This document shows, one piece after another, positions 9,343-19,987 of a stretch of DNA of 64,000 nt; the first letter of the stretch is position 1, and the number at the start of each line of letters is the position of its first letter. Both the position numbers and the translations under genes were made by a program. Origin of the DNA: Candidatus Planktophila sp. (GTDB lineage Bacteria; Actinomycetota; Actinomycetes; Nanopelagicales; Nanopelagicaceae). The DNA is taken from contig JAIOWZ010000001.1 in assembly GCA_021741905.1 (NCBI GenBank), forward strand, positions 62,001-126,000, read 5' to 3'. The notes beneath the pieces were generated by a model, which did no database searches, was not told the DNA's origin, and saw only the letters and a program-made list of their open reading frames with translations.

Positions 9343-9351
9343 TGCTAGTAT
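9343..9351 (+). promoter_or_regulatory. Extended -10 promoter of the pyr operon
   Basis: TGCTAGTAT is a TGn-extended -10 element. Initiation about seven bases downstream would give a leader of roughly 45 nt that includes the PyrR-binding hairpin. I see no good -35 box, as expected for an extended -10 promoter. Confidence 0.45.
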
Positions 9352-9372
9352 CTGCTCTGCATCCTTTAACGA

Positions 9373-9397
9373 CCCATCCCGAGAGGTGGGAAAGGAG
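9373..9397 (+). promoter_or_regulatory. PyrR-binding hairpin next to the pyrR ribosome-binding site
   Basis: CCCATC (9373-9378) pairs with GGTGGG (9385-9390) around the loop CCGAGA. The segment TCCCGAGAGGT fits the PyrR recognition consensus UCCNGNGAGGY known from Bacillus and mycobacteria. The ribosome-binding site AAAGGAG (9391-9397) follows directly. There is no terminator, so PyrR-UMP probably blocks translation of pyrR rather than causing attenuation, as described for Mycobacterium smegmatis. Confidence 0.7.
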
Positions 9398-9403
9398 ATT
9401 TAC

Positions 9404-9937
9404 ATGAGCGTAGCCCTGTCCGCACAAGACATTAATCGTGCGTTGACCCGTATTTCCCACGAGATTCTTGAGAAGAATCAAGGCGCAACAAACATTGTCC
9501 TTTTAGGTATTCCAACCCGAGGTGCCCACATAGCCGCACGCATTTCAGCGATTATCGGATCCATCGAAGGTGCGGAAGTCCCCACTGGGACGCTCGACAT
9601 CACATTATTCCGAGATGATTTAAGAATGCGTCCACCGCGAGCAATAATGCCAACCAAAATTCCAGCCTCAGGAATCGAGGGTAAGGATGTGATTCTGATT
9701 GATGATGTTTTATTCTCTGGCAGAACCATTCGTGCCGCACTAGATGCCCTGGGGGAAATTGGTCGCCCCCGAACAGTCCAGCTTGCTGCCTTAGTTGACC
9801 GTGGTCACAGAGAACTTCCTATCAAGGCCGACTTTATTGGCAAGAACCTCCCAACGGCTAAAAACCAATCTGTGAAGGTGCTCCTTAGTGAGATTGATGG
9901 TCGGGATGAAGTAACGATTGAAGAGGGGGCCGAATAA
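9404..9937 (+). CDS. pyrR: Bifunctional pyr operon regulator / uracil phosphoribosyltransferase
   Basis: Binds pyr leader RNA in response to UMP and can convert uracil plus PRPP to UMP. ATG 9404 follows AAAGGAG by six bases; the longer GTG start at 9386 falls within the leader hairpin and is unlikely. The 177-residue product has the PRPP-binding motif [21 protein letters not shown], the early IPTRGAHIA segment and [19 protein letters not shown]. It heads the operon and overlaps pyrB by one base (TAATG). Confidence 0.95.
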   Translation: MSVALSAQDINRALTRISHEILEKNQGATNIVLLGIPTRGAHIAARISAIIGSIEGAEVPTGTLDITLFRDDLRMRPPRAIMPTKIPASGIEGKDVILIDDVLFSGRTIRAALDALGEIGRPRTVQLAALVDRGHRELPIKADFIGKNLPTAKNQSVKVLLSEIDGRDEVTIEEGAE

Positions 9938-10884
9938 TGCGTCATCTTCTATCTATCGCAGATCTCAATAAATCTGAGGCCATCTCTATTCTAGACACAG
10001 CAAGTGAATTAGCTCGAGTTAGCGATGGCGCAGTTAAAAAGTTGCCGACCTTACGTGGTCGAACAATTGTTAATTTATTTGCCGAAGATTCAACTCGCAC
10101 ACGCATTTCCTTTGAGGCCGCTGCCAAGCGCTTATCGGCCGATGTTATTAATTTCTCAGCCAAGGGTTCCAGTCTTAGTAAGGGCGAATCCTTGAAAGAC
10201 ACAGCGATGACGCTCCAAGCTATGGGCGCTGATGCTGTTGTCATCCGACATCCGGCATCAGGTGCAGCACAAAGATTGGCTGACTCTCATTGGATGTCGG
10301 GAAGTGTTGTGAACGCCGGTGACGGAACTCATGAGCATCCCAGTCAGGCACTTCTTGATGCCTTTACCATCCGAAAGCATTTAGGTATGGGCGGGAGTGA
10401 TTTAACTGGCCTTAGCGTTGCAATAGTTGGAGACATTTTACACTCGCGAGTTGCTCGTTCAAATGTTTTGTTGTTATCGATGTTAGGGGCTAAAGTTACT
10501 TTAGTTGCGCCACCAACTTTATTGCCCGTAGGAATCGATAGTTGGCCAGCCACGGTTTCTTATGATTTTGATTCTGTCATTCCTCATGTAGATGTTGTAA
10601 TGATGTTGCGTGTTCAACAAGAGAGAATGTCAGATCTATTCTTTCCAAATGCACGCGAATATTCACGATACTTTGGTTTAAACACAGATCGCATGGCGTG
10701 CATGAAAAAGGGTGCAATTGTCATGCACCCGGGACCCATGAACCGCGGCTTAGAAATATCAGCCGAGGTTGCAGACAGTGCGCGTTCGGTTATCACCGAG
10801 CAAGTAACTAACGGTGTCAGTGTTCGGATGGCGATTTTGTACGTTCTGCTTGCTGGTGGAGCGCTAGAAGTTGGGAGCAACTAA
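9937..10884 (+). CDS. pyrB: Aspartate carbamoyltransferase, catalytic chain
   Basis: Joins carbamoyl phosphate and aspartate. The 315-residue protein has the carbamoyl-phosphate motif [10 protein letters not shown], the [13 protein letters not shown] loop, HPSQALLD, the aspartate-domain MLRVQQERM and the C-terminal HPGPMNRG. No regulatory pyrI gene is present, as is usual in actinobacteria. It overlaps pyrR by one base, and pyrC starts directly after its stop. Confidence 0.97.
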   Translation: MRHLLSIADLNKSEAISILDTASELARVSDGAVKKLPTLRGRTIVNLFAEDSTRTRISFEAAAKRLSADVINFSAKGSSLSKGESLKDTAMTLQAMGADAVVIRHPASGAAQRLADSHWMSGSVVNAGDGTHEHPSQALLDAFTIRKHLGMGGSDLTGLSVAIVGDILHSRVARSNVLLLSMLGAKVTLVAPPTLLPVGIDSWPATVSYDFDSVIPHVDVVMMLRVQQERMSDLFFPNAREYSRYFGLNTDRMACMKKGAIVMHPGPMNRGLEISAEVADSARSVITEQVTNGVSVRMAILYVLLAGGALEVGSN

Positions 10885-12192
10885 ATGAAGCCTGCCGATT
10901 ACCTCATTAAGGGTGTTTCATTACCTGATGGAAAGAAAGCCGATATCGCGATCTCCGATGGTGTTATCGCATCACTTAGCAATGGATTTAAAGGTGAAGC
11001 AAACACAATTATTGACGGATCAGAGTGCGTTGCTCTACCTGGTCTTGTTGATCTTCATACACATCTACGGGAGCCAGGACGAGAAGATGCTGAAACCGTA
11101 CTGAGCGGAAGTAGAGCTGGAGCAAAAGGTGGCTTCACCGCACTCTCGGCCATGGCTAACACTTCACCTGTTGCCGATACGGCCGGTGTTGTTGAACAGG
11201 TCTATAGGTTGGGTCAAGAAGCCGGTTTATTAGATGTGTTTCCGATAGGTGCTGTGACTCAGGGATTAAAGGGTGAAGCACTTTCAGAAATTGGCGCGAT
11301 GGCTGATTCGGTTGCGAGGGTGCGTGTGTTTAGCGATGATGGCAATTGTGTTTTTGATCCTTTGGTTATGAGACGAGCGCTCGAGTACATTAAGAAATTT
11401 GGGGGACTGATCGCCCAACATGCCCAAGATCCGCGAATGACAATCGGATCTCAGATGAATGAGGGAGTCGTTTCTGCACGGTTAGGACTCAAAGGTTGGC
11501 CCGCGGTAGCAGAAGAGGCGATTATCGCCCGAGATGTATTGCTGGCAGACCATGTGAAATCACGTCTACATATTTGTCACTTAACAACTGCTGGTGGTGT
11601 TGAAATTATTCGCTGGGCAAAAGCTCGAGGCATCGATGTAACCGCAGAAGTTACTCCTCATCACCTTTTACTTACAGATGATCTTGCAAGTTCATACGAT
11701 CCTGTTTATAAAGTCAATCCACCTTTGCGAACTGAATCTGATGTCCACGCGTTACGCGAAGCCTTGGCGGATGGAACTATTGACATCGTTGCCACGGATC
11801 ACGCACCTCATCCAACGGAAGCTAAGGAATGTGAGTGGCAGGAGGCAGCCTTTGGCATGCTGGGATTAGAAACCGCGCTTTCGATTGTTCAAAAAACAAT
11901 GGTTGATACTGGTTTGATGAATTGGGTTCAGGTGGCAGAGCGCATGTCTATTACACCTGCTCGGATCGGCGGCTATGAAAGCCATGGTCAAGCCTTAGTT
12001 TCAGGATCTATTGCCAACTTAGTGGTGATTAATCCAACCCAGAAGTGGACCGTTGATCGCGATTTAGTTGTCTCAAACTCTTCCAATACTCCTTATCATG
12101 GTCATGAATTACCTGGTGTAGTCGCTCACACCTTCTATAAGGGCGTAGCAACATTGATTAATGGAAACTTAACTTCAATCGGAGGTATGTAG
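10885..12192 (+). CDS. pyrC: Dihydroorotase
   Basis: Cyclises carbamoyl aspartate to dihydroorotate. At 435 aa it belongs to the longer class I dihydroorotases. The metal-binding HTHLREPG motif, the HAQDP segment, the [10 protein letters not shown] histidine and the late ATDHAPH motif (catalytic Asp) are visible. Relatives usually read MPNT where this protein has MANTSPV; I recall the variant in actinobacteria. The stop overlaps the GTG start of carA. Confidence 0.96.
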   Translation: MKPADYLIKGVSLPDGKKADIAISDGVIASLSNGFKGEANTIIDGSECVALPGLVDLHTHLREPGREDAETVLSGSRAGAKGGFTALSAMANTSPVADTAGVVEQVYRLGQEAGLLDVFPIGAVTQGLKGEALSEIGAMADSVARVRVFSDDGNCVFDPLVMRRALEYIKKFGGLIAQHAQDPRMTIGSQMNEGVVSARLGLKGWPAVAEEAIIARDVLLADHVKSRLHICHLTTAGGVEIIRWAKARGIDVTAEVTPHHLLLTDDLASSYDPVYKVNPPLRTESDVHALREALADGTIDIVATDHAPHPTEAKECEWQEAAFGMLGLETALSIVQKTMVDTGLMNWVQVAERMSITPARIGGYESHGQALVSGSIANLVVINPTQKWTVDRDLVVSNSSNTPYHGHELPGVVAHTFYKGVATLINGNLTSIGGM

Positions 12193-13307
12193 TGCCGAGT
12201 GCATACCTAGTTTTAGATGACGGTCGAATATTCGAAGGTTCATCGTGGGCTGCGACTGGTAAGACTTTTGGGGAGGCTGTTTTCCAAACTGGCATGACTG
12301 GGTATCAAGAAACTTTGACGGATCCTTCGTATCACAAGCAGGTTGTCATCATGACCGCCCCCCACATCGGAAATACTGGTGTTAATGACTCCGATAATGA
12401 ATCAGCCAAGATGTGGGTTGCTGGGTTTGTCGTGCGTAATCCATCATCAGTTACATCAAACTGGCGGGCACAGAATGATTTGGAAGCAGAGTTAATCGCA
12501 CAAGGAATCATTGGAATTCAGGGTGTAGATACTCGTGCCATAACACGGCACCTGCGCGATCGCGGTGCTATGCGGGTCGGCATTTTTTCAGGACTAGAAC
12601 TAACTCGTGAAGAAATGGTTGTCGAAGTTCGTAAAGCTGAGGCTATGGCTGGATCGTTTTTGGTCAGGGATGTTTCAACACCAAGAACAATTGTTATCCC
12701 AGCCATCGGGGAAAAGAAGTTCACTGTCGCAGCTTTGGATTTAGGCATTAAAGGCGCAACACCTCGAGCACTTGCCGAACGAGGAGTCGAAGTGCATGTC
12801 ATGCCCTTTGACTCAACTGTTGCTGAAATCATGGCAATTAATCCTGATGGTGTTTTTCTCTCCAACGGTCCGGGTGATCCTTCAACAATGACCGATGTCA
12901 TCGAAGTAGTTCGCGAGCTATTGTTGAGTGAGATTCCATTATTTGGAATTTGTTTTGGTCACCAGATTCTGGGACGTGCTTTAGGTTTTGAAACCTACAA
13001 GTTACAGTTTGGCCATCGCGGTATTAATCAGCCCGTGATGGATAAGAACACTGGCAAGGTTGAAATCACTGCCCATAATCATGGGTTTGCCGTGAAGGCC
13101 CCGACAGATTCTGAATTCTCGACCGTTTATGGTCGCGGCGAAGTAACTCATGTATGTCTTAACGACGATGTAGTCGAAGGTCTCCAACTGCTCGATAGAC
13201 CAGCTTTCTCGGTTCAATATCATCCAGAGGCGGCTGCAGGACCTCATGATGCTGCGTATCTTTTTGATCGCTTTGTTGATCTAATGTCCGCAAAGGTGAA
13301 TGCCTAA
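12192..13307 (+). CDS. carA: Carbamoyl-phosphate synthase small chain (glutaminase)
   Basis: Hydrolyses glutamine and passes ammonia to CarB. The 371-residue protein has the N-terminal CarA domain ([22 protein letters not shown] is characteristic) and a C-terminal class I glutamine amidotransferase domain with the nucleophile Cys in [10 protein letters not shown] and the His-Glu pair in QYHPEA. GTG 12192 overlaps the pyrC stop, and its last base overlaps the carB start. Confidence 0.97.
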   Translation: MPSAYLVLDDGRIFEGSSWAATGKTFGEAVFQTGMTGYQETLTDPSYHKQVVIMTAPHIGNTGVNDSDNESAKMWVAGFVVRNPSSVTSNWRAQNDLEAELIAQGIIGIQGVDTRAITRHLRDRGAMRVGIFSGLELTREEMVVEVRKAEAMAGSFLVRDVSTPRTIVIPAIGEKKFTVAALDLGIKGATPRALAERGVEVHVMPFDSTVAEIMAINPDGVFLSNGPGDPSTMTDVIEVVRELLLSEIPLFGICFGHQILGRALGFETYKLQFGHRGINQPVMDKNTGKVEITAHNHGFAVKAPTDSEFSTVYGRGEVTHVCLNDDVVEGLQLLDRPAFSVQYHPEAAAGPHDAAYLFDRFVDLMSAKVNA

Positions 13308-16300
13308 TGGGCCTTGATACAACCATTAAAAGTGTGTTGGTAATCGGTAGCGGACCAATAGTTATTGGTCAGGCCTGCGAGTTTGATTACTCAGGAACAC
13401 AGGCATGTCGTGTTCTTCGCGCCGAGGGAATTCGCGTGATTTTAGTAAATTCAAATCCTGCAACAATCATGACGGACCCTGAGTTTGCAGATGCGACATA
13501 CATCGAACCGATTACTCCGGAGATAATTGAGCGCATCATTGCTCATGAAAAGCCTGACGCAGTATTAGCGACGTTGGGTGGCCAGACCGCTTTGAACGCA
13601 GCGATTGGATTGTACGAGCGTGGAACTTTAAAGAAGTATGGAGTGCGACTTATTGGCGCTGATGTTGATGCAATCAATCGTGGCGAGAATCGTGAATTGT
13701 TCCGCGGAATTGTTGAGAAAGTTGGGGGAGAATCTGCAAAGTCCAAGATCTGCCACACAATGGAAGAGATCATGGATGCTGTTGTCCTGTTGAAATACCC
13801 AGTTGTTGTTCGCCCCTCTTTTACTATGGGCGGCCTTGGTTCAGGAATAGCCTTTAATGAGGCAGAGTTGAAGCAAATTGCGGGCGCAGGTTTGCGTCAT
13901 AGTCCAACTTCAGAGGTCTTACTTGAAGAATCGATTATTGGTTGGAAAGAGTATGAGCTCGAGGTCATGCGTGATCGCAAAGATAACGTCGTAATTGTTT
14001 GCTCGATCGAAAATCTAGACCCTATGGGCGTGCACACGGGCGACTCAATAACTGTAGCCCCGGCAATGACTTTGACTGATGTGGAGTATCAAAAATTGCG
14101 TGACTTATCGATGGATATTATTCGCGAAGTTGGGGTAGATACAGGTGGCTGTAACATCCAATTCGCAGTCAACCCTGATAACGGTCGAATTATTGTTATT
14201 GAAATGAATCCACGTGTTTCACGCTCAAGTGCCCTGGCTTCAAAGGCAACAGGTTTTCCAATTGCAAAGATTGCAACAAAGTTGGCTATCGGTTACACCT
14301 TAGATGAGATTCAAAATGACATCACAAAGGTGACTCCTGCATCCTTTGAACCCACTCTTGACTATGTGGTCGTGAAGGTACCTCGTTTTGCATTTGAAAA
14401 GTTTGCAGATGCTGATCCTCGTCTCACAACAACAATGAAGAGCGTCGGTGAAGCGATGGCTATTGGACGCTCATTCCCTGAAGCGCTAATGAAAGCTTTG
14501 AGATCTCTAGAACGCAAGGAAGCAATTTTCACGTGGCCTAATGTAGGCGAGTCCGAGCTTTCCTCCTTGTTGCAGGCAATGAGGATCCCAACTGAGTATC
14601 GCTTGCAACAGGTGCAAAAAGCAATGTGGGCAGGAGCAAGCATTGAACAAGTCTATGAAGCGACGAGAATTGATCGTTGGTACTTACGCCAGATCGAGGT
14701 AATCAATGAGCAAGCTGCCGTCATTGCGCAGCCTGGTGAGCTCTCGAAAGATGTATTGCGTGCGGCTAAATCTCAAGGTTTCTCTGACGCACAAATTGGA
14801 AGTTTGCGTGGTGTCAGTGAAGAGGAGGTTCGTAAAGCTCGTCACCATTTAGGTATCCGTCCGGTGTATAAAACCGTGGATACATGTGCGGCCGAATTTG
14901 AAGCTTTTACTCCTTACTATTACTCAAGTTATGAGGAAGAAACTGAAGTGCGTCCGCGCACTACGCCGGCGGTTATTATTTTAGGTAGTGGGCCAAACCG
15001 TATTGGGCAAGGCATTGAGTTTGATTACTCGTGTGTCCACGCGTCCTTCACCCTGCGTGAAGCAGGGTTTGAAACAATTATGGTCAACTGCAACCCTGAA
15101 ACTGTTTCGACAGATTACGACACTAGCAATCGTCTGTACTTTGAACCATTGACCCTTGAAGATGTGCTTGAAGTAGTTCATGCTGAGACACAGGCTGGAC
15201 CTGTACTTGGGGTTATTACTCAACTCGGCGGGCAAACGCCTTTAGGTTTGGCGGCAGGTTTGAAGGCAAATGGGGTAACAATCTTGGGCACTTCACCAGA
15301 GGCAATCAATCTTGCTGAGGAACGAGGTGCCTTTGGAAACATTTTGGCGGAACAGGGTCTGTCAGCTCCGCAATTTGGTATGGCTGCTTCCCAATTAGAA
15401 GCAACCACGATTGCTCATGAAATTGGATATCCAGTTCTTGTTCGACCTTCATTTGTATTAGGTGGTCGGGGCATGGAGATTGTTTATGATGATGTCGCAC
15501 TGGGTGGATTTATTACTCGTGCAACTGACATTACCCCTGATCACCCTGTCTTAGTTGATCGATTTTTAGATAATGCGATCGAAATTGATGTAGATGCGCT
15601 ATTTGACGGACATGAGCTCTTCCTTGGTGGAGTTATGGAACACATAGAGGAAGCGGGAATTCACAGCGGCGATAGCGCTTGTGTGCTTCCATCTATGACG
15701 GTCACGGATGAACAATGGGATGAAATTAGAATTGCGACGGAAAAGATTGCGCGTGGTGTTGATGTTCGTGGTTTGATAAACATTCAGTTTGCCATAGCTG
15801 AAAACACGCTGTTTGTTCTTGAAGCCAATCCTCGAGCCTCCCGAACAGTTCCCTTTGTTAGTAAAGCAACTGGCGTACCTTTAGCTAAAGCTGCTGCAAG
15901 GATCTCAGTGGGATCTACCATCTCCGAACTGCGCACAGAAGGCCTATTGCCATTATTGGGTGATGGAGTGGCCAAAGGAATTTCGGTGAAGGAAGCTGTA
16001 TTGCCGTGGAACCGTTTCCGTCGTACCGATGGTAGAGGTGTTGATGCAGTGTTAGGACCTGAGATGCGTTCGACCGGTGAGGTCATGGGAGTATCGCCAT
16101 CCTTTGGTGAGAGTTATGCCAAGAGCCAGATAGCCGCATTTGGTCCATTACCAAAATCTGGAACTGTATTTATTTCATTAGCTGATAAAGAAAAGGCCCC
16201 TGGTATCGAACCGGCGAAAGGCTTCTCCGACCTTGGCTTTCACATTCTGGCAACTGATGGCACAGCCAGCTATCTTCGGGCACATGGGATTGAATGCACG

Positions 16301-16567
16301 ACAGTCCGAAAGAATTCAGAGGGAACTGGTTTGATGGGCGAGAAGACGATCGTAGATATCATTAATGCGGGAGAGATAGACCTAGTAATCAATACACCTG
16401 TTGGCCGTGGCACGCGCGCAGATGGCTGGGCTATTCGAACAGCAGCGGTTCAGCGTTCCATCCCTTGCATCACCACTACAGCGGGATTTAGCGCAGCTGT
16501 TGATGCGATAACTTTCCTTCAAAGCAGCCCATTGAGTATCAAATCGTTGCAAGAATGGTTGGCATAA
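13307..16567 (+). CDS. carB: Carbamoyl-phosphate synthase large chain
   Basis: Makes carbamoyl phosphate from bicarbonate, ammonia and two ATP. The 1086-residue protein has two homologous halves, each beginning with a similar nucleotide motif ([17 protein letters not shown] near residue 14; [17 protein letters not shown] near 565) and an ATP-grasp domain ([12 protein letters not shown] and [17 protein letters not shown]), an oligomerisation domain between them, and a C-terminal MGS-like allosteric domain (about 940-1086). All parts are intact. Confidence 0.98.
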   Translation: MGLDTTIKSVLVIGSGPIVIGQACEFDYSGTQACRVLRAEGIRVILVNSNPATIMTDPEFADATYIEPITPEIIERIIAHEKPDAVLATLGGQTALNAAIGLYERGTLKKYGVRLIGADVDAINRGENRELFRGIVEKVGGESAKSKICHTMEEIMDAVVLLKYPVVVRPSFTMGGLGSGIAFNEAELKQIAGAGLRHSPTSEVLLEESIIGWKEYELEVMRDRKDNVVIVCSIENLDPMGVHTGDSITVAPAMTLTDVEYQKLRDLSMDIIREVGVDTGGCNIQFAVNPDNGRIIVIEMNPRVSRSSALASKATGFPIAKIATKLAIGYTLDEIQNDITKVTPASFEPTLDYVVVKVPRFAFEKFADADPRLTTTMKSVGEAMAIGRSFPEALMKALRSLERKEAIFTWPNVGESELSSLLQAMRIPTEYRLQQVQKAMWAGASIEQVYEATRIDRWYLRQIEVINEQAAVIAQPGELSKDVLRAAKSQGFSDAQIGSLRGVSEEEVRKARHHLGIRPVYKTVDTCAAEFEAFTPYYYSSYEEETEVRPRTTPAVIILGSGPNRIGQGIEFDYSCVHASFTLREAGFETIMVNCNPETVSTDYDTSNRLYFEPLTLEDVLEVVHAETQAGPVLGVITQLGGQTPLGLAAGLKANGVTILGTSPEAINLAEERGAFGNILAEQGLSAPQFGMAASQLEATTIAHEIGYPVLVRPSFVLGGRGMEIVYDDVALGGFITRATDITPDHPVLVDRFLDNAIEIDVDALFDGHELFLGGVMEHIEEAGIHSGDSACVLPSMTVTDEQWDEIRIATEKIARGVDVRGLINIQFAIAENTLFVLEANPRASRTVPFVSKATGVPLAKAAARISVGSTISELRTEGLLPLLGDGVAKGISVKEAVLPWNRFRRTDGRGVDAVLGPEMRSTGEVMGVSPSFGESYAKSQIAAFGPLPKSGTVFISLADKEKAPGIEPAKGFSDLGFHILATDGTASYLRAHGIECTTVRKNSEGTGLMGEKTIVDIINAGEIDLVINTPVGRGTRADGWAIRTAAVQRSIPCITTTAGFSAAVDAITFLQSSPLSIKSLQEWLA

Positions 16568-17404
16568 ATGTCACAGATCAATAGAAATGCACAGCAATTG
16601 CTGGCACCAATTATTAGCAACAAAAAAGTTGGAAATTATCAACAAATTATAATTAATGTGGGTGATCTGGCCGCATCATGTAAACCTGGTAACTTCGTCG
16701 CAATCAATGTGGGTGGTGATTCATCAAGCATGGTGCTACGCCGTGCCTTTGCTATTTCGCGTGTCACTGTTAGTTCTACCTTCGGCGGAACAATGGAACT
16801 TATCGTTGCTCCACATGGTCAAGGAAGTAGATGGTTATGTGCACAAGGTGAAGGTGTAGTTCTAGACATCGTTGCCCCTCTTGGAACAGCATTTGGTATA
16901 CCAACAGAGCCAATGCCGGTGCTATTAGTTGGAGGTGGATACGGTTCTGCTCCATTATTTGGCTTAGCCGAAGTTCTCAACGCACGAGGTTGCAGAGTCG
17001 ATATGTTGCTCGGAGCAAGCACCGCTTCCAAGATTTATGCACCAATGGAAGGTAAGAGAGCTGTTAACTCAATGCGTATTTACACCGAAGATGGTTCCAT
17101 GGGTCAGACCGGACGTGTCACTGATCCGATAGCCGAAATCATCAAAGATCTGGATATTGCTGTCGTCTATTCCTGCGGACCGATGCCGATGTTGTCTGCG
17201 ATAACAAAGATTACTAACTCATTATCTGTAGTACATCAATGTGCAGTAGAAGAGGCAATGGCGTGTGGCATTGGAGTGTGTATGACCTGCGTGCTACCGG
17301 TTGAAAATGAAGATGGATCGATATCCATGTTGAGGTCGTGCATCGATGGTCCAGTGATGGACGGTGCTAAGGTGCAATGGGATCAGGTTGGAAAGCAACT
17401 ATGA
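16568..17404 (+). CDS. pyrK: Dihydroorotate dehydrogenase electron-transfer subunit (FAD/2Fe-2S)
   Basis: Carries electrons from the PyrD FMN to NAD+ in class 1B dihydroorotate dehydrogenase. The 278-residue protein has an N-terminal ferredoxin-reductase FAD domain (VLRRAFAIS), an NAD-binding region (LLVGGGYGSAPLFGLAEVL) and a C-terminal cluster with cysteines at about 233, 238, 241 and 258 (C-x4-C-x2-C-x16-C), matching the PyrK 2Fe-2S pattern. It starts directly after carB, and its stop overlaps pyrD (ATGA). Confidence 0.93.
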   Translation: MSQINRNAQQLLAPIISNKKVGNYQQIIINVGDLAASCKPGNFVAINVGGDSSSMVLRRAFAISRVTVSSTFGGTMELIVAPHGQGSRWLCAQGEGVVLDIVAPLGTAFGIPTEPMPVLLVGGGYGSAPLFGLAEVLNARGCRVDMLLGASTASKIYAPMEGKRAVNSMRIYTEDGSMGQTGRVTDPIAEIIKDLDIAVVYSCGPMPMLSAITKITNSLSVVHQCAVEEAMACGIGVCMTCVLPVENEDGSISMLRSCIDGPVMDGAKVQWDQVGKQL

Positions 17405-18351
17405 GTACATTAGATTTTTCCACAACAATTGGAAACACCTGGTTTCCTGCGCCAACTTTTACGGCAAGTGGGTGTGCCAGTTCAGGTCGCGAACTTGCTC
17501 AGTTTTTTCCCTTGCGCGAAATGGGCGGGGTAGTCACTAAATCAGTAATGTCTAAGGCCAGAAACGGTCGCCCAACTCCACGTATGGCGGAAACACCAAG
17601 TGGCATGTTGAATTCAATCGGTTTACAAGGCCCAGGCATTGATGCTTTCATCGCCAAGGATATTCCTTATTTAGTAGAACAAAAAGCCCGCATTATTGTT
17701 TCGATCGCTGGTGAAACCGTTGAAGAGTACTCAACACTAGCTAGGAAATTACGATCTGTCTCTGGGCTTAGTGCTATCGAAGTCAACATCTCTTGTCCAA
17801 ATGTAGAAAATCGTGGTTTAGTTTTTGCCTGTGATCCCGATGCATCTCGTCGCGTGATAGATGGAGTACGCCGCACTATTGGGGGAGAGCTTCCAATAAT
17901 TGCGAAGCTATCTCCAGATGTTACTGATTTGGTATCTATTGCTCGCGGTGTCGTAGATTCTGGCGCAGATGGTTTAGCGCTGATCAATACAGTCCTTGGC
18001 ATGGTAATTAACGTCGACACCATGCGTCCACATTTAGGCGGAAAAACTGGAGGATTATCAGGTCCGGCCATCAGACCAATCGCGGTGCGTGCGGTGTATC
18101 AAGTACATGCCGCACTTCCTAACATTCCAATTTTAGGTATGGGTGGGGTTGCAAGCGGTAAGGATGCCCTTGAAATGATCTTGGCTGGGGCTAGTGGTGT
18201 CTCTATTGGAACAGCAAGCTTTGGCAATCCAACAGCGATAATGAAAATTCAAAATGAGTTGAAGCAACTTTTATTGGACCGTGGTTTCACTTCGTTGAAG
18301 CAAGCTATTGGATATGCACACCGTCCAGAAGCGGATAATGCAAATGAATAG
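17401..18351 (+). CDS. pyrD: Dihydroorotate dehydrogenase, class 1B catalytic subunit
   Basis: Oxidises dihydroorotate to orotate using FMN. ATG 17401 overlaps the pyrK stop and gives a 316-residue class 1 protein; an in-frame start at 17377 would lie further inside pyrK. The class 1 catalytic Cys is in NISCPNVENRG (class 2 enzymes have Ser). The FMN/phosphate loop LGMGGVASGKDALEMILAGAS is clear. The adjacent pyrK makes this the NAD-linked 1B form rather than the quinone-linked class 2 enzyme common in other actinobacteria. Confidence 0.95.
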   Translation: MSTLDFSTTIGNTWFPAPTFTASGCASSGRELAQFFPLREMGGVVTKSVMSKARNGRPTPRMAETPSGMLNSIGLQGPGIDAFIAKDIPYLVEQKARIIVSIAGETVEEYSTLARKLRSVSGLSAIEVNISCPNVENRGLVFACDPDASRRVIDGVRRTIGGELPIIAKLSPDVTDLVSIARGVVDSGADGLALINTVLGMVINVDTMRPHLGGKTGGLSGPAIRPIAVRAVYQVHAALPNIPILGMGGVASGKDALEMILAGASGVSIGTASFGNPTAIMKIQNELKQLLLDRGFTSLKQAIGYAHRPEADNANE

Positions 18352-19045
18352 AGCACCCATTGTTTTGGCGGTAGATACCCCCGATTTAGCAACAGCTATT
18401 GAGTGGGTTAAGGCCACACAGGACTTTGTGTCGGTGTACAAACTTGGTCTGGAATTCTTTTTAACTTTTGGTAGTGATGGTGTCAAAGCGATCAAGGATG
18501 TGACTGATTCTGATATTTTTCTAGATTTAAAACTTCACGATATTCCGCACACTGTAAGTGGAGCGGCTAAGGCGGTTGCGCATCTGTCACCGCGTTATTT
18601 GACTGTCCATGCATCAGGTGGCTCGGCGATGATAAAGGCGGCCGTTGAGGCCTCGTCAAAAACACATGTCACTGGTGTCACGATCTTGACCTCACTGGCA
18701 GAAGATGATGTGACTCAAATAGGGTTTAAGGCTAATGCACTTGATTCGGCAGTTGGGTTAGCAAAATTGGCAGTGGGCGCTGGTGCCGGTGCAATTGTTT
18801 GTTCCCCACTAGAAATTTCTGCTATACGCGCCGCAGTGGGCACAACTCCCATCATCATTACTCCAGGAGTTCGTCCGGCAGAATCTTCATCAACGGATGA
18901 TCAGGTGCGAACGATGACACCGAAGGCTGCGATTGATAGCGGAGCAAATTTAGTCGTGATAGGTCGCCCTATCACCCAGCAATGGAGCCTTGGTGCCTCA
19001 GCCATGCGAGATCGTGCAGCCGAAATAGCTGCCGAACTTATCTAG
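18344..19045 (+). CDS. pyrF: Orotidine-5'-phosphate decarboxylase
   Basis: Last step to UMP. I choose ATG 18344 (233 aa, MNRAPIVLAVDTP), which overlaps the pyrD end by eight bases; ATG 18338 two codons earlier is equally possible. The catalytic motif DLKLHDIPHTV and the phosphate-binding region ITPGVRPAES...DDQVRTMTP and VIGRPIT are visible. It closes the pyr operon; the next gene has its own -10 box. Confidence 0.95.
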   Translation: MNRAPIVLAVDTPDLATAIEWVKATQDFVSVYKLGLEFFLTFGSDGVKAIKDVTDSDIFLDLKLHDIPHTVSGAAKAVAHLSPRYLTVHASGGSAMIKAAVEASSKTHVTGVTILTSLAEDDVTQIGFKANALDSAVGLAKLAVGAGAGAIVCSPLEISAIRAAVGTTPIIITPGVRPAESSSTDDQVRTMTPKAAIDSGANLVVIGRPITQQWSLGASAMRDRAAEIAAELI

Positions 19046-19054
19046 ATAAAGGGC

Positions 19055-19060
19055 TAGATT
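19055..19060 (+). promoter_or_regulatory. -10 box (TAGATT) of the IHF-guanylate kinase gene
   Basis: TAGATT ends six bases before ATG 19067 and no ribosome-binding site is present, so the mRNA is probably leaderless and separate from the pyr operon. Confidence 0.5.
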
Positions 19061-19066
19061 TGGCAT

Positions 19067-19942
19067 ATGGGATTACCTCCGCAACTAACAGCTGAGCAAC
19101 GCCAGCAGGCTCTACTCAAAGCGGCTAATTCTCGGAAGCGTCGCGCAGAGGTCAAATCTAAAATGAAGAATGGCGAAATTTCCATAGATGATATTTTGTT
19201 GTTAGCTAAAAATGAGGATGCAATTGCAAAGATGCGAGTCAAGGAGCTGCTCGAATCGCTATCTGGTGTTGGGAAAGTTCGAGCCCAATCACTGATGGAG
19301 CGGTTAAACATCTCACCATCCCGTAGGATTCAGGGCTTGGGTCGTCTTCAGGTAAAGCAACTGCGTGAGGAGTTTATGAAATCAGATCATGCAGTCAAAC
19401 CTGGAAAGCTTTTGGTGCTTTCTGGTCCTGGTGGTGTGGGTAAAAGTACCGTGGCAAAAGAACTTCGTGAGGCCGGTGATTTCTGGGTGAGTGTGAGTGC
19501 AACAACTAGAAAACCTCGAAGTAATGAGATCGACGGGCGCGATTACTTTTTTGTCACAGACGAAGAATTCACACGAATGGTTAACGCTGATGAATTTTTG
19601 GAGTGGGCAGAATTTGCCGGTAATCGCTACGGCACTCCACTGGAAAAGGTTGAACATGCTCTGTTGCTTGGTAGAAATGTTTTGTTGGAGATCGAAATCG
19701 CGGGGGCAAAGCAAGTTAAGGCCCATCTTCCTCAATCAGTTCTGGTGTTTTTAGAGCCTCCCACGTGGGAAGAGTTGGTATCTCGTCTGGAAGGACGGGG
19801 CACCGATAGCCCTGAACGACGGGCTGAACGGTTGGAATTGGCCCAAGAAGAGCTCGCCGCCGCATCATTTTTCGATGTGGTTCTCGTAAATGACCAGGTC
19901 AAGAGCGTGGTCGGAAAACTGATAGAGTTATCTCATAATTAA
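19067..19942 (+). CDS. gmk: Fusion of actinobacterial integration host factor (mIHF) and guanylate kinase
   Basis: One 291-residue frame holds two proteins that are separate neighbours in Streptomyces and mycobacteria. Residues 1-103 match mIHF: MGLPPQLTAEQRQQALLKA, then the DNA-binding segment SGVGKVRAQSLMERLNIS followed by PSRRIQGLG. Residues about 104-291 are guanylate kinase: P-loop SGPGGVGKST (119-128), TTRKPRSNEIDGRDYFFV, FLEWAEFAGNRYGTP and the VFLEPP segment. Internal ATG 19376 (Met104) is preceded by GAGGAG three bases upstream, so free kinase might also be made. The protein would both bind DNA and convert GMP to GDP. Confidence 0.9.
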   Translation: MGLPPQLTAEQRQQALLKAANSRKRRAEVKSKMKNGEISIDDILLLAKNEDAIAKMRVKELLESLSGVGKVRAQSLMERLNISPSRRIQGLGRLQVKQLREEFMKSDHAVKPGKLLVLSGPGGVGKSTVAKELREAGDFWVSVSATTRKPRSNEIDGRDYFFVTDEEFTRMVNADEFLEWAEFAGNRYGTPLEKVEHALLLGRNVLLEIEIAGAKQVKAHLPQSVLVFLEPPTWEELVSRLEGRGTDSPERRAERLELAQEELAAASFFDVVLVNDQVKSVVGKLIELSHN

Positions 19943-19987
19943 TAGGTACTCATTAATTCGGCATTAATCAATGGAGCGGGGAAAACC

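Noticed and set aside
12518-12901. 127-codon open frame on the minus strand inside carA
   Set aside because: Shadow of carA in an antisense frame; no recognisable domain, and carA is intact.
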